Shown piece after piece: positions 45,212-54,423 of a stretch of 64,000 nt of DNA; the first letter of the stretch is position 1, and the number at the start of each line of letters is the position of its first letter. The notes under the pieces are model-generated. The model saw nothing but the letters and a program-made list of their open reading frames with translations, had not been told where the DNA came from and ran no database searches. Location of the stretch: the NCBI GenBank assembly GCA_009838035.1, contig VXSK01000020.1, forward strand, positions 64,875 to 128,874. The letters run 5' to 3'. A program made the position numbers and the translations under genes. This DNA is from Gammaproteobacteria bacterium (GTDB lineage Bacteria; Pseudomonadota; Gammaproteobacteria; Steroidobacterales; Foliamicaceae).

Positions 45212-46366
45212 ATGAGCAAGAAGCAGGGCAATTCCACTCGCTGCGTACACGCGGGCGACACCCACGACGCCGCAACCGGCGGGGTCATGCCTGCGATCCA
45301 TCAGAGCAGCACCTTCGCCTACCCGGCCGTGCGGGAGCGGCCGGAACACATCTACACTCGCCTGTCGAATCCGACCCGCAACGCCTTCGAGCGGGCCCTG
45401 AACGAGCTGGAAGGGGGAGCGGGAACCCTCGCCTTCTCGTCCGGCCAGGCAGCCAGCAACGCGGTGCTGGAACTGCTCGAGCCCGGCGATCACATCATCG
45501 GCCCCGCCAACGTGTACGGCGGCAGCTTCAACCTGCTGCGGGTGGCGGGCGAGGCCCGCTTCGAGGTCAGCTACGTTCACCAGGACGAGGGCCCTGGCGC
45601 CGTGCAGGCCGCCTGGCGCAAGAACACGCGGCTGGTGTGGATGGAAACGCCGTCAAACCCGCTGATGCGCATTACCGACCTCAAGGCCATATCGGCACTG
45701 TGTGCGGAGCAGGGCGCCCTGAGCTGCGTGGACAGCACGCTCGCTACGCCTCTGGCGACGCAGCCGCTGTCATTGGGCTGCGATATTTCGATGCACTCCA
45801 TTACCAAGTACGTTGCCGGGCATTCGGACGTGCTGGGCGGCACCCTGAGTATTGCCGGCGGGGAGCTGGCGGAGCGCCTCAAGCGGGTGCGCACCCGCAC
45901 GGGCGGCGTGCTGGCGCCGCTGGATTCGTACCTGGCCTTACGCGGGCTGAAGACGATGGAACTGCGGGTGCGCCGCCAGTTCGAGAACGCCGGGCGCATA
46001 GCGAGGGACCTGCGCCAGCATGAAAAGGTGGCGCAGGTTCACTACCCCGGCCTTGAAGACCATCCCCAGCATGACGTCGCGAAGAGGCAGATGGACGGCT
46101 TCGGGGCGGTGGTGTCGCTGCATCTTCATGGCGACGAAACCGCGGCCGAGCGGCTGCTGAACGCCCTGGAACTGTTCACGGTCGCGGAGAGCCTGGGCGG
46201 CGTGGAAAGCCTTGCCGGCTTTCCGCCGCTGATGAGTCACTCGGCGATGACGCCCGAGGCCCGCGAGACCGCCGAGATCACCGGCAACCTGGTGCGGCTG
46301 TCCTGCGGCATCGAAGACGCCGACGACCTCATCGCCGACCTGCACCAGGCACTGGCGCAGGTATAG
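45212..46366 (+). CDS. Cys/Met-metabolism PLP enzyme (cystathionine gamma-synthase or beta-lyase)
   Basis: The product has 384 residues. The PLP lysine is K199 in SITKYVAGHSD; other signatures are YTRLSNPTRNAFE and WMETPSNPLMRITD. The family includes MetB, MetC and methionine gamma-lyase, and sequence alone does not separate them safely. The location beside metF and metH favours a role in making homocysteine. I take ATG 45212 as the start because conserved sequence begins there. Confidence 0.93.
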   Translation: MSKKQGNSTRCVHAGDTHDAATGGVMPAIHQSSTFAYPAVRERPEHIYTRLSNPTRNAFERALNELEGGAGTLAFSSGQAASNAVLELLEPGDHIIGPANVYGGSFNLLRVAGEARFEVSYVHQDEGPGAVQAAWRKNTRLVWMETPSNPLMRITDLKAISALCAEQGALSCVDSTLATPLATQPLSLGCDISMHSITKYVAGHSDVLGGTLSIAGGELAERLKRVRTRTGGVLAPLDSYLALRGLKTMELRVRRQFENAGRIARDLRQHEKVAQVHYPGLEDHPQHDVAKRQMDGFGAVVSLHLHGDETAAERLLNALELFTVAESLGGVESLAGFPPLMSHSAMTPEARETAEITGNLVRLSCGIEDADDLIADLHQALAQV

Positions 46367-46372
46367 ACCCCG

Positions 46373-48808
46373 TTACATTGAGTAGCTGAAGCGCACTCCC
46401 GCCTGGCGCTTGTCCGGCGCGAAGATCACGGTCGCCAAGTTGCCCAGGGCGAAGAAGTCGCCGGAGGACTGCGCCGTGCGCACCGTGTCGTCGCCGGTTA
46501 CGTTATCGACGTAGGCGAACACGCTCCAGCGCTCGGCCTGCAGGCCGATGCGCGCATCGACGTTGACCCAGGAGTCGAACACGTTGCGACGTCCTACCGC
46601 GATGCCGCGCTCGCTCTGGTATTGCATGAGCAGGTCGAGCTGCAGGTTCATGCCGTTGCCGACGGGGCGGGTATAGCTGGCCGAGACGTTGAAGTTGTGA
46701 CGCGGCACGCGCTCCATCTCCCTGCCGGATTGATCCACCGAACAGAGGAAGAACCCGGCGGGTGTTTGCTGCAGCGTGCAATCGCCTACCAGCCCGATCG
46801 TAAGGTTGCTATTGGTGAGGCTCACATAGTCGGTGTACTCGCTGTCCAGCCACGTATATCCGCCGCGAATCAGCAGCTCTTCCGTGAGTGCAAGCGCGCC
46901 CTCGACTTCAAAGCCCCTGATTTCCGCGGCGCCCGCATTGCCCACCACCAGGTCGAAGCCGGTGGCCGCGGTTACGCTGGGCTCAAGGCTGACCGTCTGT
47001 TTGCCCTCGTAATCCATGAAGAACGCCGCGGCGTTGAACGTCACGCGGCCATCGGCCAGCGTGCTCTTGAATCCGGCTTCGTAGCTCCACAATTCCTCCG
47101 GCGCGAAGCGCGCGGTAAGGGGGTTCGGACTCGCGATCGTGGACACGCCGCCGGGCTTGACGCCCTTGGCGATGGAAGCGTAGGTGAGTATGTTCTCGGA
47201 GTACTGGTACTCCAGCGTGAACCGAGGCGTGAAGAAACTGTCCTCGGAACCCCGCTGGACGGTCGGATTGTTGTTTACGGGGATCGGTCCGGCAAACGCG
47301 GCGCCGATCATGCCGTTCCCGCCCACGGTCCAGTAGGTGTCCGTGGACTCATCCGAGTAGCGGGCTTCCACCGAGCCGGTCAGCCTGTCGTTGAAGTCGT
47401 ATTCGAGGATTCCGTACACCGACCAGTGATCGGTATCGCGCCCCTCGTCGCGCTTCGTGATGGGGCTTTGCGCGGCCACGTTCTGGCCCGCGGAAATGAA
47501 CGGAACGAACATCAGCACGATCAGGTTTCCGTTCTTCTGCCGCACTTCCTCGTTCCAGTACAGTCCGCCCACGGCCCAGCGGAACCCGTCGGATTCCAGG
47601 TCGCCGAGCCTGAGCTCGAGGTTGGTCTGGTCAATGTCCGCATCCAGGTCGAAAAGGAACTGCGCGGGCAGGGGTTCGTTGACGCCGGGCGACGGCAGGA
47701 AAACCGGCCCCCAGGGCTCTCCGTAGTAGTCCACGTCCATGTTCTGGGTGGTTTCGGCGGAGGTGCTGCCCAGCCAGGCGTTCAGCTTGGCCCCGCCGAA
47801 GTCCCATTCGGCGCGCGCGTGCAGCAGCAGCGAATCGAAGGTGCTTCCCTCGTAGTCCTCGCCGGTGTAAGGGTTCAGGCTGGCGGTAATCCTGTCCAGC
47901 AGAGTGATCGCTCCGGGCGGCGGCGCAAAGACATTCGCGGGGTAGGGAGCCGGTCCGAATGCGCCCGGCGCCAAGAGTCCCACGACGTGCTCGGGCAAAT
48001 AGACGGGATCGGCGTGGCCGGTCTTGCTGGCGAGCTGCATTTGCGGTCGGATTTCGTATTCGTCCGACGAGTAGGCAACCCTGAGGTCGAGTTTGAACGT
48101 GTCCGATGGCCGGAATGCGGCCGCTGCCGACACGCCCGTGGAGTCCGAACCGCCAATGCCTTCGCCCGACACTTCGTTCTCGTAGTAGCCGTCGTGCTGC
48201 GCCGTTACGGCGTTGATCCGCAGGCCGAGGGTCTCCGATACCGGGAAGGACACGCCCACGCGGGCTTCCATCTGCCCGTAGTCGCCCACGTCGGCGGAAA
48301 AGCTGGCCTCCATTTCGTCGCTGGGCGCCCTGGAGACGTAGTTCACCGCGCCGCCGAAGGCCACCCGGCCGTACAGCGCGCTTTGCGGACCCTTGACCAC
48401 TTCGATGCGCTCGATGTCCATGACCTTGAGGTTCATCAGCATTCCGCCGCCCGAGGTCAGCATCGATTCCGACGAGATGTCGATTCCGTCCACCAGGATG
48501 CCGACCGGCGCGCGGCCGCGGTCGGTGGGAAGTCCGCGGATATGCGGGCGGGTGTCCTGCGGGATCCAGCCCTTGTCGAACACCAGGCCGGGCGTGAGCC
48601 GGGCGATGTCGTCGATGTCCCTGATGCCGGCCGCGGCAATGGCTTCTTCGTCGAACACGGAGATGCTCAGCGGGATGTCCTGTACCGATTCGGTCCGTTT
48701 TCGGGCCGTGACGACGATTTCTTCGATTTCCTGTGCCGGCAGCGAGGTGGCAAGCAAGGAAAGGGCGGCGAGCGCGATCGCCGGGCGCGTGAAACGCGAT
48801 AAGGTCAT
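46373..48808 (-). CDS. TonB-dependent receptor (locus 2)
   Basis: The product has 811 residues with signal peptide (LLATSLPAQE), EEIVVTARKR, plug (DIPLSISVFD; IEVVKGPQSALYGRVAFGGA) and beta-barrel. It lacks an STN domain. It is the same general type as the receptor at 28596 but clearly diverged in the barrel, so it probably takes a different or modified ligand. It ends in VRFSYSM, with Met rather than the usual terminal Phe. Element 4 lies 84 bases upstream. Confidence 0.94.
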   Translation of the reverse strand: MTLSRFTRPAIALAALSLLATSLPAQEIEEIVVTARKRTESVQDIPLSISVFDEEAIAAAGIRDIDDIARLTPGLVFDKGWIPQDTRPHIRGLPTDRGRAPVGILVDGIDISSESMLTSGGGMLMNLKVMDIERIEVVKGPQSALYGRVAFGGAVNYVSRAPSDEMEASFSADVGDYGQMEARVGVSFPVSETLGLRINAVTAQHDGYYENEVSGEGIGGSDSTGVSAAAAFRPSDTFKLDLRVAYSSDEYEIRPQMQLASKTGHADPVYLPEHVVGLLAPGAFGPAPYPANVFAPPPGAITLLDRITASLNPYTGEDYEGSTFDSLLLHARAEWDFGGAKLNAWLGSTSAETTQNMDVDYYGEPWGPVFLPSPGVNEPLPAQFLFDLDADIDQTNLELRLGDLESDGFRWAVGGLYWNEEVRQKNGNLIVLMFVPFISAGQNVAAQSPITKRDEGRDTDHWSVYGILEYDFNDRLTGSVEARYSDESTDTYWTVGGNGMIGAAFAGPIPVNNNPTVQRGSEDSFFTPRFTLEYQYSENILTYASIAKGVKPGGVSTIASPNPLTARFAPEELWSYEAGFKSTLADGRVTFNAAAFFMDYEGKQTVSLEPSVTAATGFDLVVGNAGAAEIRGFEVEGALALTEELLIRGGYTWLDSEYTDYVSLTNSNLTIGLVGDCTLQQTPAGFFLCSVDQSGREMERVPRHNFNVSASYTRPVGNGMNLQLDLLMQYQSERGIAVGRRNVFDSWVNVDARIGLQAERWSVFAYVDNVTGDDTVRTAQSSGDFFALGNLATVIFAPDKRQAGVRFSYSM

Positions 48809-48892
48809 GGTTGTCCCCTATTCAAGTGCAAGAGAATTCCGCCTCCCCAAGCGGATCGAAGTCGAGTATATACGCCAGCCTCAATCCGGGGG

Positions 48893-49012
48893 AATCGCCG
48901 CGAGCGCAAACCACCTTTCCCAGGACACGCCTACAAGCACATCCCTGTGGGCTCGGTGTCGGCATCCTGCCTCCAACGTTCCTGGGAAAGGTGGTTTGCG
49001 CTCGCGGCGATT
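48893..49012 (-). repeat. Variable-arm hairpin element 4
   Basis: Perfect 33-bp arms at 48893-48925 and 48980-49012, the longest of the set, enclose a 54-base core. On the minus strand the core has hairpins GGCA-GGA-TGCC (48961-48971) and CACA-GGGA-TGTG (48938-48949). The core matches element 1 closely and the arms do not. It begins five bases after the stop of the serine-hydrolase fusion gene and lies before the receptor gene, both on the minus strand, so it is sense to both. Confidence 0.9.
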
Positions 49013-49016
49013 TGCG

Positions 49017-51206
49017 CTATTGGGATTCGCGCCAGGATTGTGCCCGGAGGGATGCGTTGGCGCTCAGTGCAGCGTGGAACAGCGCCACGTCGTAGTAGTG
49101 GTAGCTGGCTCGAGGCAGCATCAGGGCGTCGAAGGGCGTGGCCGGAGTACGGTCAAGCCGCAGTATTCCCCGGTCGCACCAGGCCCCGGTGACTCCGGGG
49201 ATCGAGGCGCGCCGTACCTGTCCCGGCAGCGCGGGCGCCACCGCGCCGCGATTGGCCGAGGCTGGCGTCCATTCGCCCGGCGCCGACCAGTTCAGCGGGT
49301 TGCTGCACTGCACGTCCAGGCCGCCGCCTTCGCGCTGGTATTGCGGGAAACGCTGGGCCGTGGCGAACTCGGCGGCCCGGGCGTCGCCGGTCGGTCCGAA
49401 TGTGACCCAGGAGGCCACGCAGCCCGTATCGTCACTCTTCCGGCATGGCTTGAAGCTCTCCAGCCTGTCCAGGTAGGAGCCCAGCGGAACCGGGATGCCG
49501 GCGATATAAGTGACGGCCATGCGTTTCCTGAGCGCATCGTCCGTTGCGATGACGTCGCTCAGCAGACGCTCGGCGTGCAGCGCGCCCTGACTGTGGCCCA
49601 GCAGCACGATGGGGCGGTCGCCGGTGCGCTCGGCAAAATGCGTGAACGCGCGCACGACATCGGTGAAGGCCAGCCCGTAAGCCGGATCCCGATTGCCGCG
49701 CTGATCGAAAACGGCGGCCGAAGCAGCCTGGCGATAGCGCGGGGCATAGACCGCGCAGCAGGCATCCAGCACGCTCGCCTGCGACGCCACCACGGCATCC
49801 ACGGCGGGACGCGCCTCGGCATCCGGCACGGTGGCGTTCCATTCGCTTCCGGGCCAGGTGGTGGGGTGGATATAGAAGCCGGCGGCGTGCTCCGCTGAGA
49901 GCGTTTCTTCGCCATCCGGATAGCGCGCCCAGTTGTCCCGGCTTTCGTAATCGGGCGGACGCGGCGCGGCGCGCTCGCCGAACGCATGATCGGGGATGGC
50001 GACGCTGAGGGACACGGAGGAAGCGGGCTTCAGCGCCCCGATCAGGCCGTTCATCATCTTCGCTTCGTCCCAGTCCAGGCGGTCTTCTCCGAAGCGCACG
50101 ACCACCAGCCCCAGCGACGGCACGACATAGACACGCTGCGAGAAGTGCCCTTCCATGTACCAGGCGTCGGGCGCCGCCAGCGCCGGGTCGCGCGGCACTT
50201 CCAGGTGCGGCTTCGACATGCGAAGCTGGGTGGGCGAGTAGGGTTCGTTTCGCCACAGTTGCATGCCGAAATTGGGATTGGTGGACGCGCCCTGTGTCAT
50301 TCGGTCCACCCAGCCTTCGGGCAGCAGGCGGCGGCCCTGCCAGACGCCGTCTGCGGCCATCAGCTCGCCGATGCGCAGCCAGTTGCGCCCGTTGGATATC
50401 AGGCAACAGAACGATTGCGCATTGCCGCCGGGGCGGTCCAGTTGCACCCAGGCTTCTCCGGCCCCCAGCGGCTCCCAGATCCAGTCCCGCAGCAGTTGTG
50501 CCCAGGACCGTCCGGCGGCCCTCTCGATCGCGATCGAAAGCGCCTGCACGCTGGCGTTGGACCAGATGTACTCGGCGCCCGGTTCCGCGGCCATGGGCGT
50601 GCCGAGCGCTTCACGGGCCAGGTGGCCGGTCAGGAACAGCCGCGCGCCGGGGGCGAACGGACTGACGGCGAAGCGGCCCCGCTCCAGGCCGCCTTCCATG
50701 TACGCCAAGTTCGCCAGGGTGATTCCCGAGCGCTGCGGATCGCCCGCCCACTCCTCCAGCCAGAAGGAGGCCGGCTGGTCCTCGGATTCGATCGCGCCGT
50801 TGTAAATGGCCGCGCCCAGCATCAAGGCGGTCACGCTCTTGTGCAGCGACTGGGAGTTGTAGGGCGTTCTGGAATTGGCTCCGCGGTCATAGCGTTCGAA
50901 CTGCAGTTCGCCGTTGACGGAAACCAGCAGCGCATAGGTTTGCTGGCTCTGCGCGTAGTCCCAGGCTTCCTCCAGCACATCCTGCGGGATGACCAGGTCC
51001 TGCCCGGTATCGGGAGCCGGGCTGTCGCCATAGACGATCGGTACCTGCGGCGAGAACTTACGGGCATTGGCCGGATCGTCCGCAGACTGGGGCCAGGTCG
51101 CGAAACGGATCCAGAGGCGATAGTCGCTCGCCATCCAGCCGAGCGTGCCCAGCAGCGCCACAAGCACGATCAGGGCCACAGCAAGCCACGCGCGTTTCTT
51201 TCCCAT
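49017..51206 (-). CDS. Serine hydrolase (PF00144-type) fused to DUF3089 alpha/beta hydrolase
   Basis: The product has 729 residues. After a membrane anchor (about 7-26), residues 80-400 form a class C beta-lactamase-fold hydrolase with intact S120-L-H-K123 and GHFSQRVYVVPS near the end; the YxN position is W-S-N at 215-217. Residues about 430-725 form a separate domain with FYIHPTTW, DACCAVYAPRYRQA and nucleophile GHSQGA, the pattern of DUF3089. So it has two predicted hydrolase sites on one chain facing the periplasm. An alternative start lies four codons upstream (51218). Confidence 0.9.
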   Translation of the reverse strand: MGKKRAWLAVALIVLVALLGTLGWMASDYRLWIRFATWPQSADDPANARKFSPQVPIVYGDSPAPDTGQDLVIPQDVLEEAWDYAQSQQTYALLVSVNGELQFERYDRGANSRTPYNSQSLHKSVTALMLGAAIYNGAIESEDQPASFWLEEWAGDPQRSGITLANLAYMEGGLERGRFAVSPFAPGARLFLTGHLAREALGTPMAAEPGAEYIWSNASVQALSIAIERAAGRSWAQLLRDWIWEPLGAGEAWVQLDRPGGNAQSFCCLISNGRNWLRIGELMAADGVWQGRRLLPEGWVDRMTQGASTNPNFGMQLWRNEPYSPTQLRMSKPHLEVPRDPALAAPDAWYMEGHFSQRVYVVPSLGLVVVRFGEDRLDWDEAKMMNGLIGALKPASSVSLSVAIPDHAFGERAAPRPPDYESRDNWARYPDGEETLSAEHAAGFYIHPTTWPGSEWNATVPDAEARPAVDAVVASQASVLDACCAVYAPRYRQAASAAVFDQRGNRDPAYGLAFTDVVRAFTHFAERTGDRPIVLLGHSQGALHAERLLSDVIATDDALRKRMAVTYIAGIPVPLGSYLDRLESFKPCRKSDDTGCVASWVTFGPTGDARAAEFATAQRFPQYQREGGGLDVQCSNPLNWSAPGEWTPASANRGAVAPALPGQVRRASIPGVTGAWCDRGILRLDRTPATPFDALMLPRASYHYYDVALFHAALSANASLRAQSWRESQ

Positions 51207-51250
51207 GGCGCGAATCATACCGGCGCGCGTTTGCGCCGCCTTCGCTTCGT

Positions 51251-52642
51251 TCAGGGGAGGGCGGCGGCGGTTTCGCCCGCCAGCCTTCCGTAGGTGGTGG
51301 CGGTGAGCAGGCCGTTGCCGGCGATATAGCCCCAGCGGGACGGACCCGAGACGCCGCGCGCCGCCCCGCCGCCGGCGAACAGGTTGGGGAAGGCGCTGCC
51401 GTCTGCGCGAAGGACGCGGGCCCGCGCATCCACCCTGAGTCCGCCCTGCGTGTGGAACAGGGCGCCGGTCACGCGCACCCCGTACCAGGGCGCGGCGAGT
51501 TCCGGCCTGCCGGTGAAATCGCGGCCGAATGAATCGCTTGCTTCTCCCCGGGTCAGGGCCGCCGTCTCGGCCAGCGTCTGCTCCAGTGCCCCGGCCGGCA
51601 GCCCGAACAATTCCGCCAGTTCTCCCGGGGTCGAGGCCTCTCGCACCGCGCCCGCTGTGATCGCTTCGCGGTAATCGTTGAATTCGTGCATCAACTCGTG
51701 CAGGCGCTGGTCGTAGACCGTAACGGCAACGTGTTCCGGCTGCGCCAGCACTTCCATCGCCTGCTCGGAATAACCGAGCGATTCGTCGGAAAAGCGCCGG
51801 CCCTCGAGGTTTACCTGGATCCCGCCCTCCAGGATGACCGGCCACAGGATCGGCACGCCGTAGCCCTTGGCGAGGCCGCCGTGCCCCTGGTAGGAGCGGA
51901 TGTCGGCGATCGCCGCGCCGAGTTCCCGGCCCCACTGGATCGCCTCGCCCTGGTTGCCCGGATGGCCGAAGAACTCGGCGTGGCGCAGCTCGGGGATATA
52001 TTCGGACACCATGTCCTGGTTGCCGGCGAAACCGCAGCAGGCCAGGATCAGCGCTTCGCAGCCGAGGTCCTCGGTGCTGCCGTCCGGTCGCACGCAGCGC
52101 AGCCCGCTTATGCGGCCGTCGGCATCGGCGAACAGGTGGCTGACGCGCGCGTCCGTCAGCAGGTCCGCGCCGGCGTCGGTGCAGGCGTCCAGCAGGCTGC
52201 CCATCAGTTCGGCGCCGGTGCGGTTGGGGCTGCCGTGCATGCGTTTGACGCTGTGCCCCGTGTAGAGGAAGCTGTCGACCAGCGACAGCGCCACGCCGCA
52301 TTCGTCGGCCAGCCACTCCACGGTGCGTGCGGACTCGCGTGCCAGCGCCAGAACCACGTCCGCGTCGGTCTGGCGCTTCGCCTTGGCCAGCACGTCCTCG
52401 GCGAAAAGTTCCGGCGAGTCTTCGATTCCCTTATCGCGCTGCATCCGGGTGTCGGCGCCCGGGATCAGTCCGGTGGACATGCCGGTCGTGCCGATGGGCA
52501 CGGCGTCGCGTTCGAGTATGAGCACTTCGGCGCCCGCCTGGCGGGCCGCGAGTCCGGCGCACAGGCCGCAGCCGCCCGCGCCGACCACGGCGACGGGGAC
52601 GCTCCAGTCGAATTTCGCTTCCCCGGCGGGCAATACGCTCAT
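51251..52642 (-). CDS. FAD-dependent oxidoreductase, fumarate reductase / ketosteroid dehydrogenase type
   Basis: The product has 463 residues. The dinucleotide motif GAGGCGLCAGLAARQAG and ILERD start the protein, and NLFAGGGAARGVSG with GYIAGNGLL close the FAD domain. This is the FAD_binding_2 family: flavoproteins that reduce or desaturate double bonds, including fumarate reductases and 3-ketosteroid dehydrogenases. There is no covalent-flavin His motif and no signal peptide. It is 44 bases upstream of the fusion hydrolase gene and in the same operon. The substrate is unknown. Confidence 0.92.
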   Translation of the reverse strand: MSVLPAGEAKFDWSVPVAVVGAGGCGLCAGLAARQAGAEVLILERDAVPIGTTGMSTGLIPGADTRMQRDKGIEDSPELFAEDVLAKAKRQTDADVVLALARESARTVEWLADECGVALSLVDSFLYTGHSVKRMHGSPNRTGAELMGSLLDACTDAGADLLTDARVSHLFADADGRISGLRCVRPDGSTEDLGCEALILACCGFAGNQDMVSEYIPELRHAEFFGHPGNQGEAIQWGRELGAAIADIRSYQGHGGLAKGYGVPILWPVILEGGIQVNLEGRRFSDESLGYSEQAMEVLAQPEHVAVTVYDQRLHELMHEFNDYREAITAGAVREASTPGELAELFGLPAGALEQTLAETAALTRGEASDSFGRDFTGRPELAAPWYGVRVTGALFHTQGGLRVDARARVLRADGSAFPNLFAGGGAARGVSGPSRWGYIAGNGLLTATTYGRLAGETAAALP

Positions 52643-52750
52643 CGAATCCTCAGGTGGCGCCCTCGCTGGCGAAAACGCGAATCATACGCCCCACTCGCGG
52701 GTGCGTTATCGTTACGCACTTCTGTCTGAACATGCTTGGGAGAGAGTTCC

Positions 52751-53641
52751 ATGAATCGGAGGGAATTGCTGCGGGGTGCGGCCGTGATGGGTATCGGGGT
52801 GGGCGCGCCTCGAATGTTGGCGGCGGAAGCGGCGGCGGCCGCCACTGCCGAAACACTGACGCTGCCCGGCGATCCGGAAGGCCAATGCCGTGCGATGGTC
52901 CGCGCCTACGGAAACGAAGGCGGCGATCCCTGCGTCTTCAAGACCCGCGGCAAGGTCTTTGCCGTTCAGGAAGACGCGGTCACGCCCATGTACGGGTTCC
53001 TGGGCAGCGAAACCGGCTGGTGGAAGCAGGTGGAGGAACACGTGTGGGTACGCTATCCGTCCACGGTTTCGTTCTTCACCGATCTCGAGACCGGCGAGTT
53101 CATCGACCAGTACACCAGCCCCTTCAACGGCGCCACGGTCACGCTGCCGGCCAGCTTCATACGGCACAAGGAAGGGCAGTACTACACGCCGATGGGCGTG
53201 TGGTTCGGCAGCATGAAGCGGGTATTTCCCGACCATTACGCCGAGAAGCCGCTGCACCTGGACTGGACCGATGACAACGGCGTCCTGCGCCTGCAGGAAG
53301 GCTCGCGTTTTCCTCCCATCCTCCCCCAGCCGTCGCTGGAATACGCTTCCCTTTTCGCCGCGACGCATGAAGTCCTGGGCGAGGAACCGCGCCAGCCGAC
53401 CGCCGCCGCCGGAGGCTGGAACATTTTTTCCGCTACCCGCCGGCCGTACAACGAAATGGGCATCCTGCCCGGCCACGTGATCTGGCATTTCGACGCGGTC
53501 AAGGTGCCGTCCTTCGAGGACCTGGACGCCGGCTATCTCGAGCGTGCCCGGGCCCTGTCGCCGGTATTCGAGCAATCGCCCGAGCACGACGACGGCCCGT
53601 CGTTCTTCGAACGCATCATCGAGATGCGCGGTTTCGGCTGA
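52751..53641 (+). CDS. DUF1838 protein (paralogue 5)
   Basis: The product has 296 residues. A twin-arginine signal (NRRELLRGAAVMGIGVG) starts at ATG 52751, preceded by GGGAGAG. The family motif FTDLETGEFIDQYTSPFNG is at about 112-130. The C-terminal half is less like the other paralogues (no PWM.MG motif). It is followed after 36 bases by an Asp/Glu-racemase-like gene, probably cotranscribed. Confidence 0.9.
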   Translation: MNRRELLRGAAVMGIGVGAPRMLAAEAAAAATAETLTLPGDPEGQCRAMVRAYGNEGGDPCVFKTRGKVFAVQEDAVTPMYGFLGSETGWWKQVEEHVWVRYPSTVSFFTDLETGEFIDQYTSPFNGATVTLPASFIRHKEGQYYTPMGVWFGSMKRVFPDHYAEKPLHLDWTDDNGVLRLQEGSRFPPILPQPSLEYASLFAATHEVLGEEPRQPTAAAGGWNIFSATRRPYNEMGILPGHVIWHFDAVKVPSFEDLDAGYLERARALSPVFEQSPEHDDGPSFFERIIEMRGFG

Positions 53642-53677
53642 GCGTGCGTGGCGGGTGATTCGTTGGAGGAATAAACG

Positions 53678-54421
53678 ATGACCGATGCTTTGGGATGGCG
53701 AAGAAAGTTCGGGGTGCTGGGGCCTTCGACCAACACGGTCGTGCAACCGGATTTCGACGACCTGCGTCCGCCGGGCGTGACCAATCACTACTCGCGGATC
53801 ATCATTCAGGACGCCAATGCAATATCGGACGAGACCTTCATGGCCGGCACCATCGAGATTTCCGAGAATACGGCGGCAGCCGTTCGCGGCGTGCTGACCT
53901 GCAAGCCGGACTACCTGGTCATGGGGATGTCGGCGGTGACGTTTTACGGCGGCGTGAAGGGCGGCACCGAATGGAAGAGGAGGATCGAGGAGATCGCGGA
54001 ACTGAAGCTGTCCGTCGGTTCCGAGGCCGTGGCCGACGCGCTCGACGCCTACGGCTCGCGCAACGTCGCGTTCATGTCGCCCTATTACCCGGTGGCCAAC
54101 CGCGAGGTCAGCCGATACCTGTCGGACCGCGGATTCAACGTCGTGCGCGACTCCTGCCTGCGCTGCCCCTCATGGACCGCCATCGCGGAAGTACCTGAAT
54201 CGCGGGTGGCCAGCGTATTCCGGGAACTCGACGGCGACGATGTGGACGCGCTGGTGCAGGTGGGCACCAACCTCTCGGCGATCCGGCTGGCGGCGGGCGC
54301 GGAGCGGTTGCTCGGCAAGCCCGTGATCGCCATCAACACCGCCACCTATTGGCATGCGCTGAGAGCCAACGGCATCCAGGACAAGGTCATGGGATTCGGC
54401 CGCCTGCTGGAGGAGTTCTAG
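53678..54421 (+). CDS. Asp/Glu racemase / maleate isomerase-like protein without catalytic cysteines
   Basis: The product has 247 residues. The fold and length match the maleate isomerase / arylmalonate decarboxylase branch, with FGVLGPSTNTVVQPDF at the start. The two cysteine positions of the family read VMGMSAV (M84) and VGTNLS (G196). The family uses one or both cysteines for catalysis, so this protein has another mechanism or no activity. Other cysteines (near residues 75, 155 and 158) are not at these positions. GGAGGAA precedes the ATG. It sits with a DUF1838 gene. Confidence 0.88.
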   Translation: MTDALGWRRKFGVLGPSTNTVVQPDFDDLRPPGVTNHYSRIIIQDANAISDETFMAGTIEISENTAAAVRGVLTCKPDYLVMGMSAVTFYGGVKGGTEWKRRIEEIAELKLSVGSEAVADALDAYGSRNVAFMSPYYPVANREVSRYLSDRGFNVVRDSCLRCPSWTAIAEVPESRVASVFRELDGDDVDALVQVGTNLSAIRLAAGAERLLGKPVIAINTATYWHALRANGIQDKVMGFGRLLEEF

Positions 54422-54423
54422 CC

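Noticed and set aside
51207-52316. Upstream extension of the serine-hydrolase fusion frame
   Set aside because: The frame is open but overlaps the FAD oxidoreductase gene and reads as Arg/Gly-rich nonsense; the membrane-anchor start at 51206 is far better.
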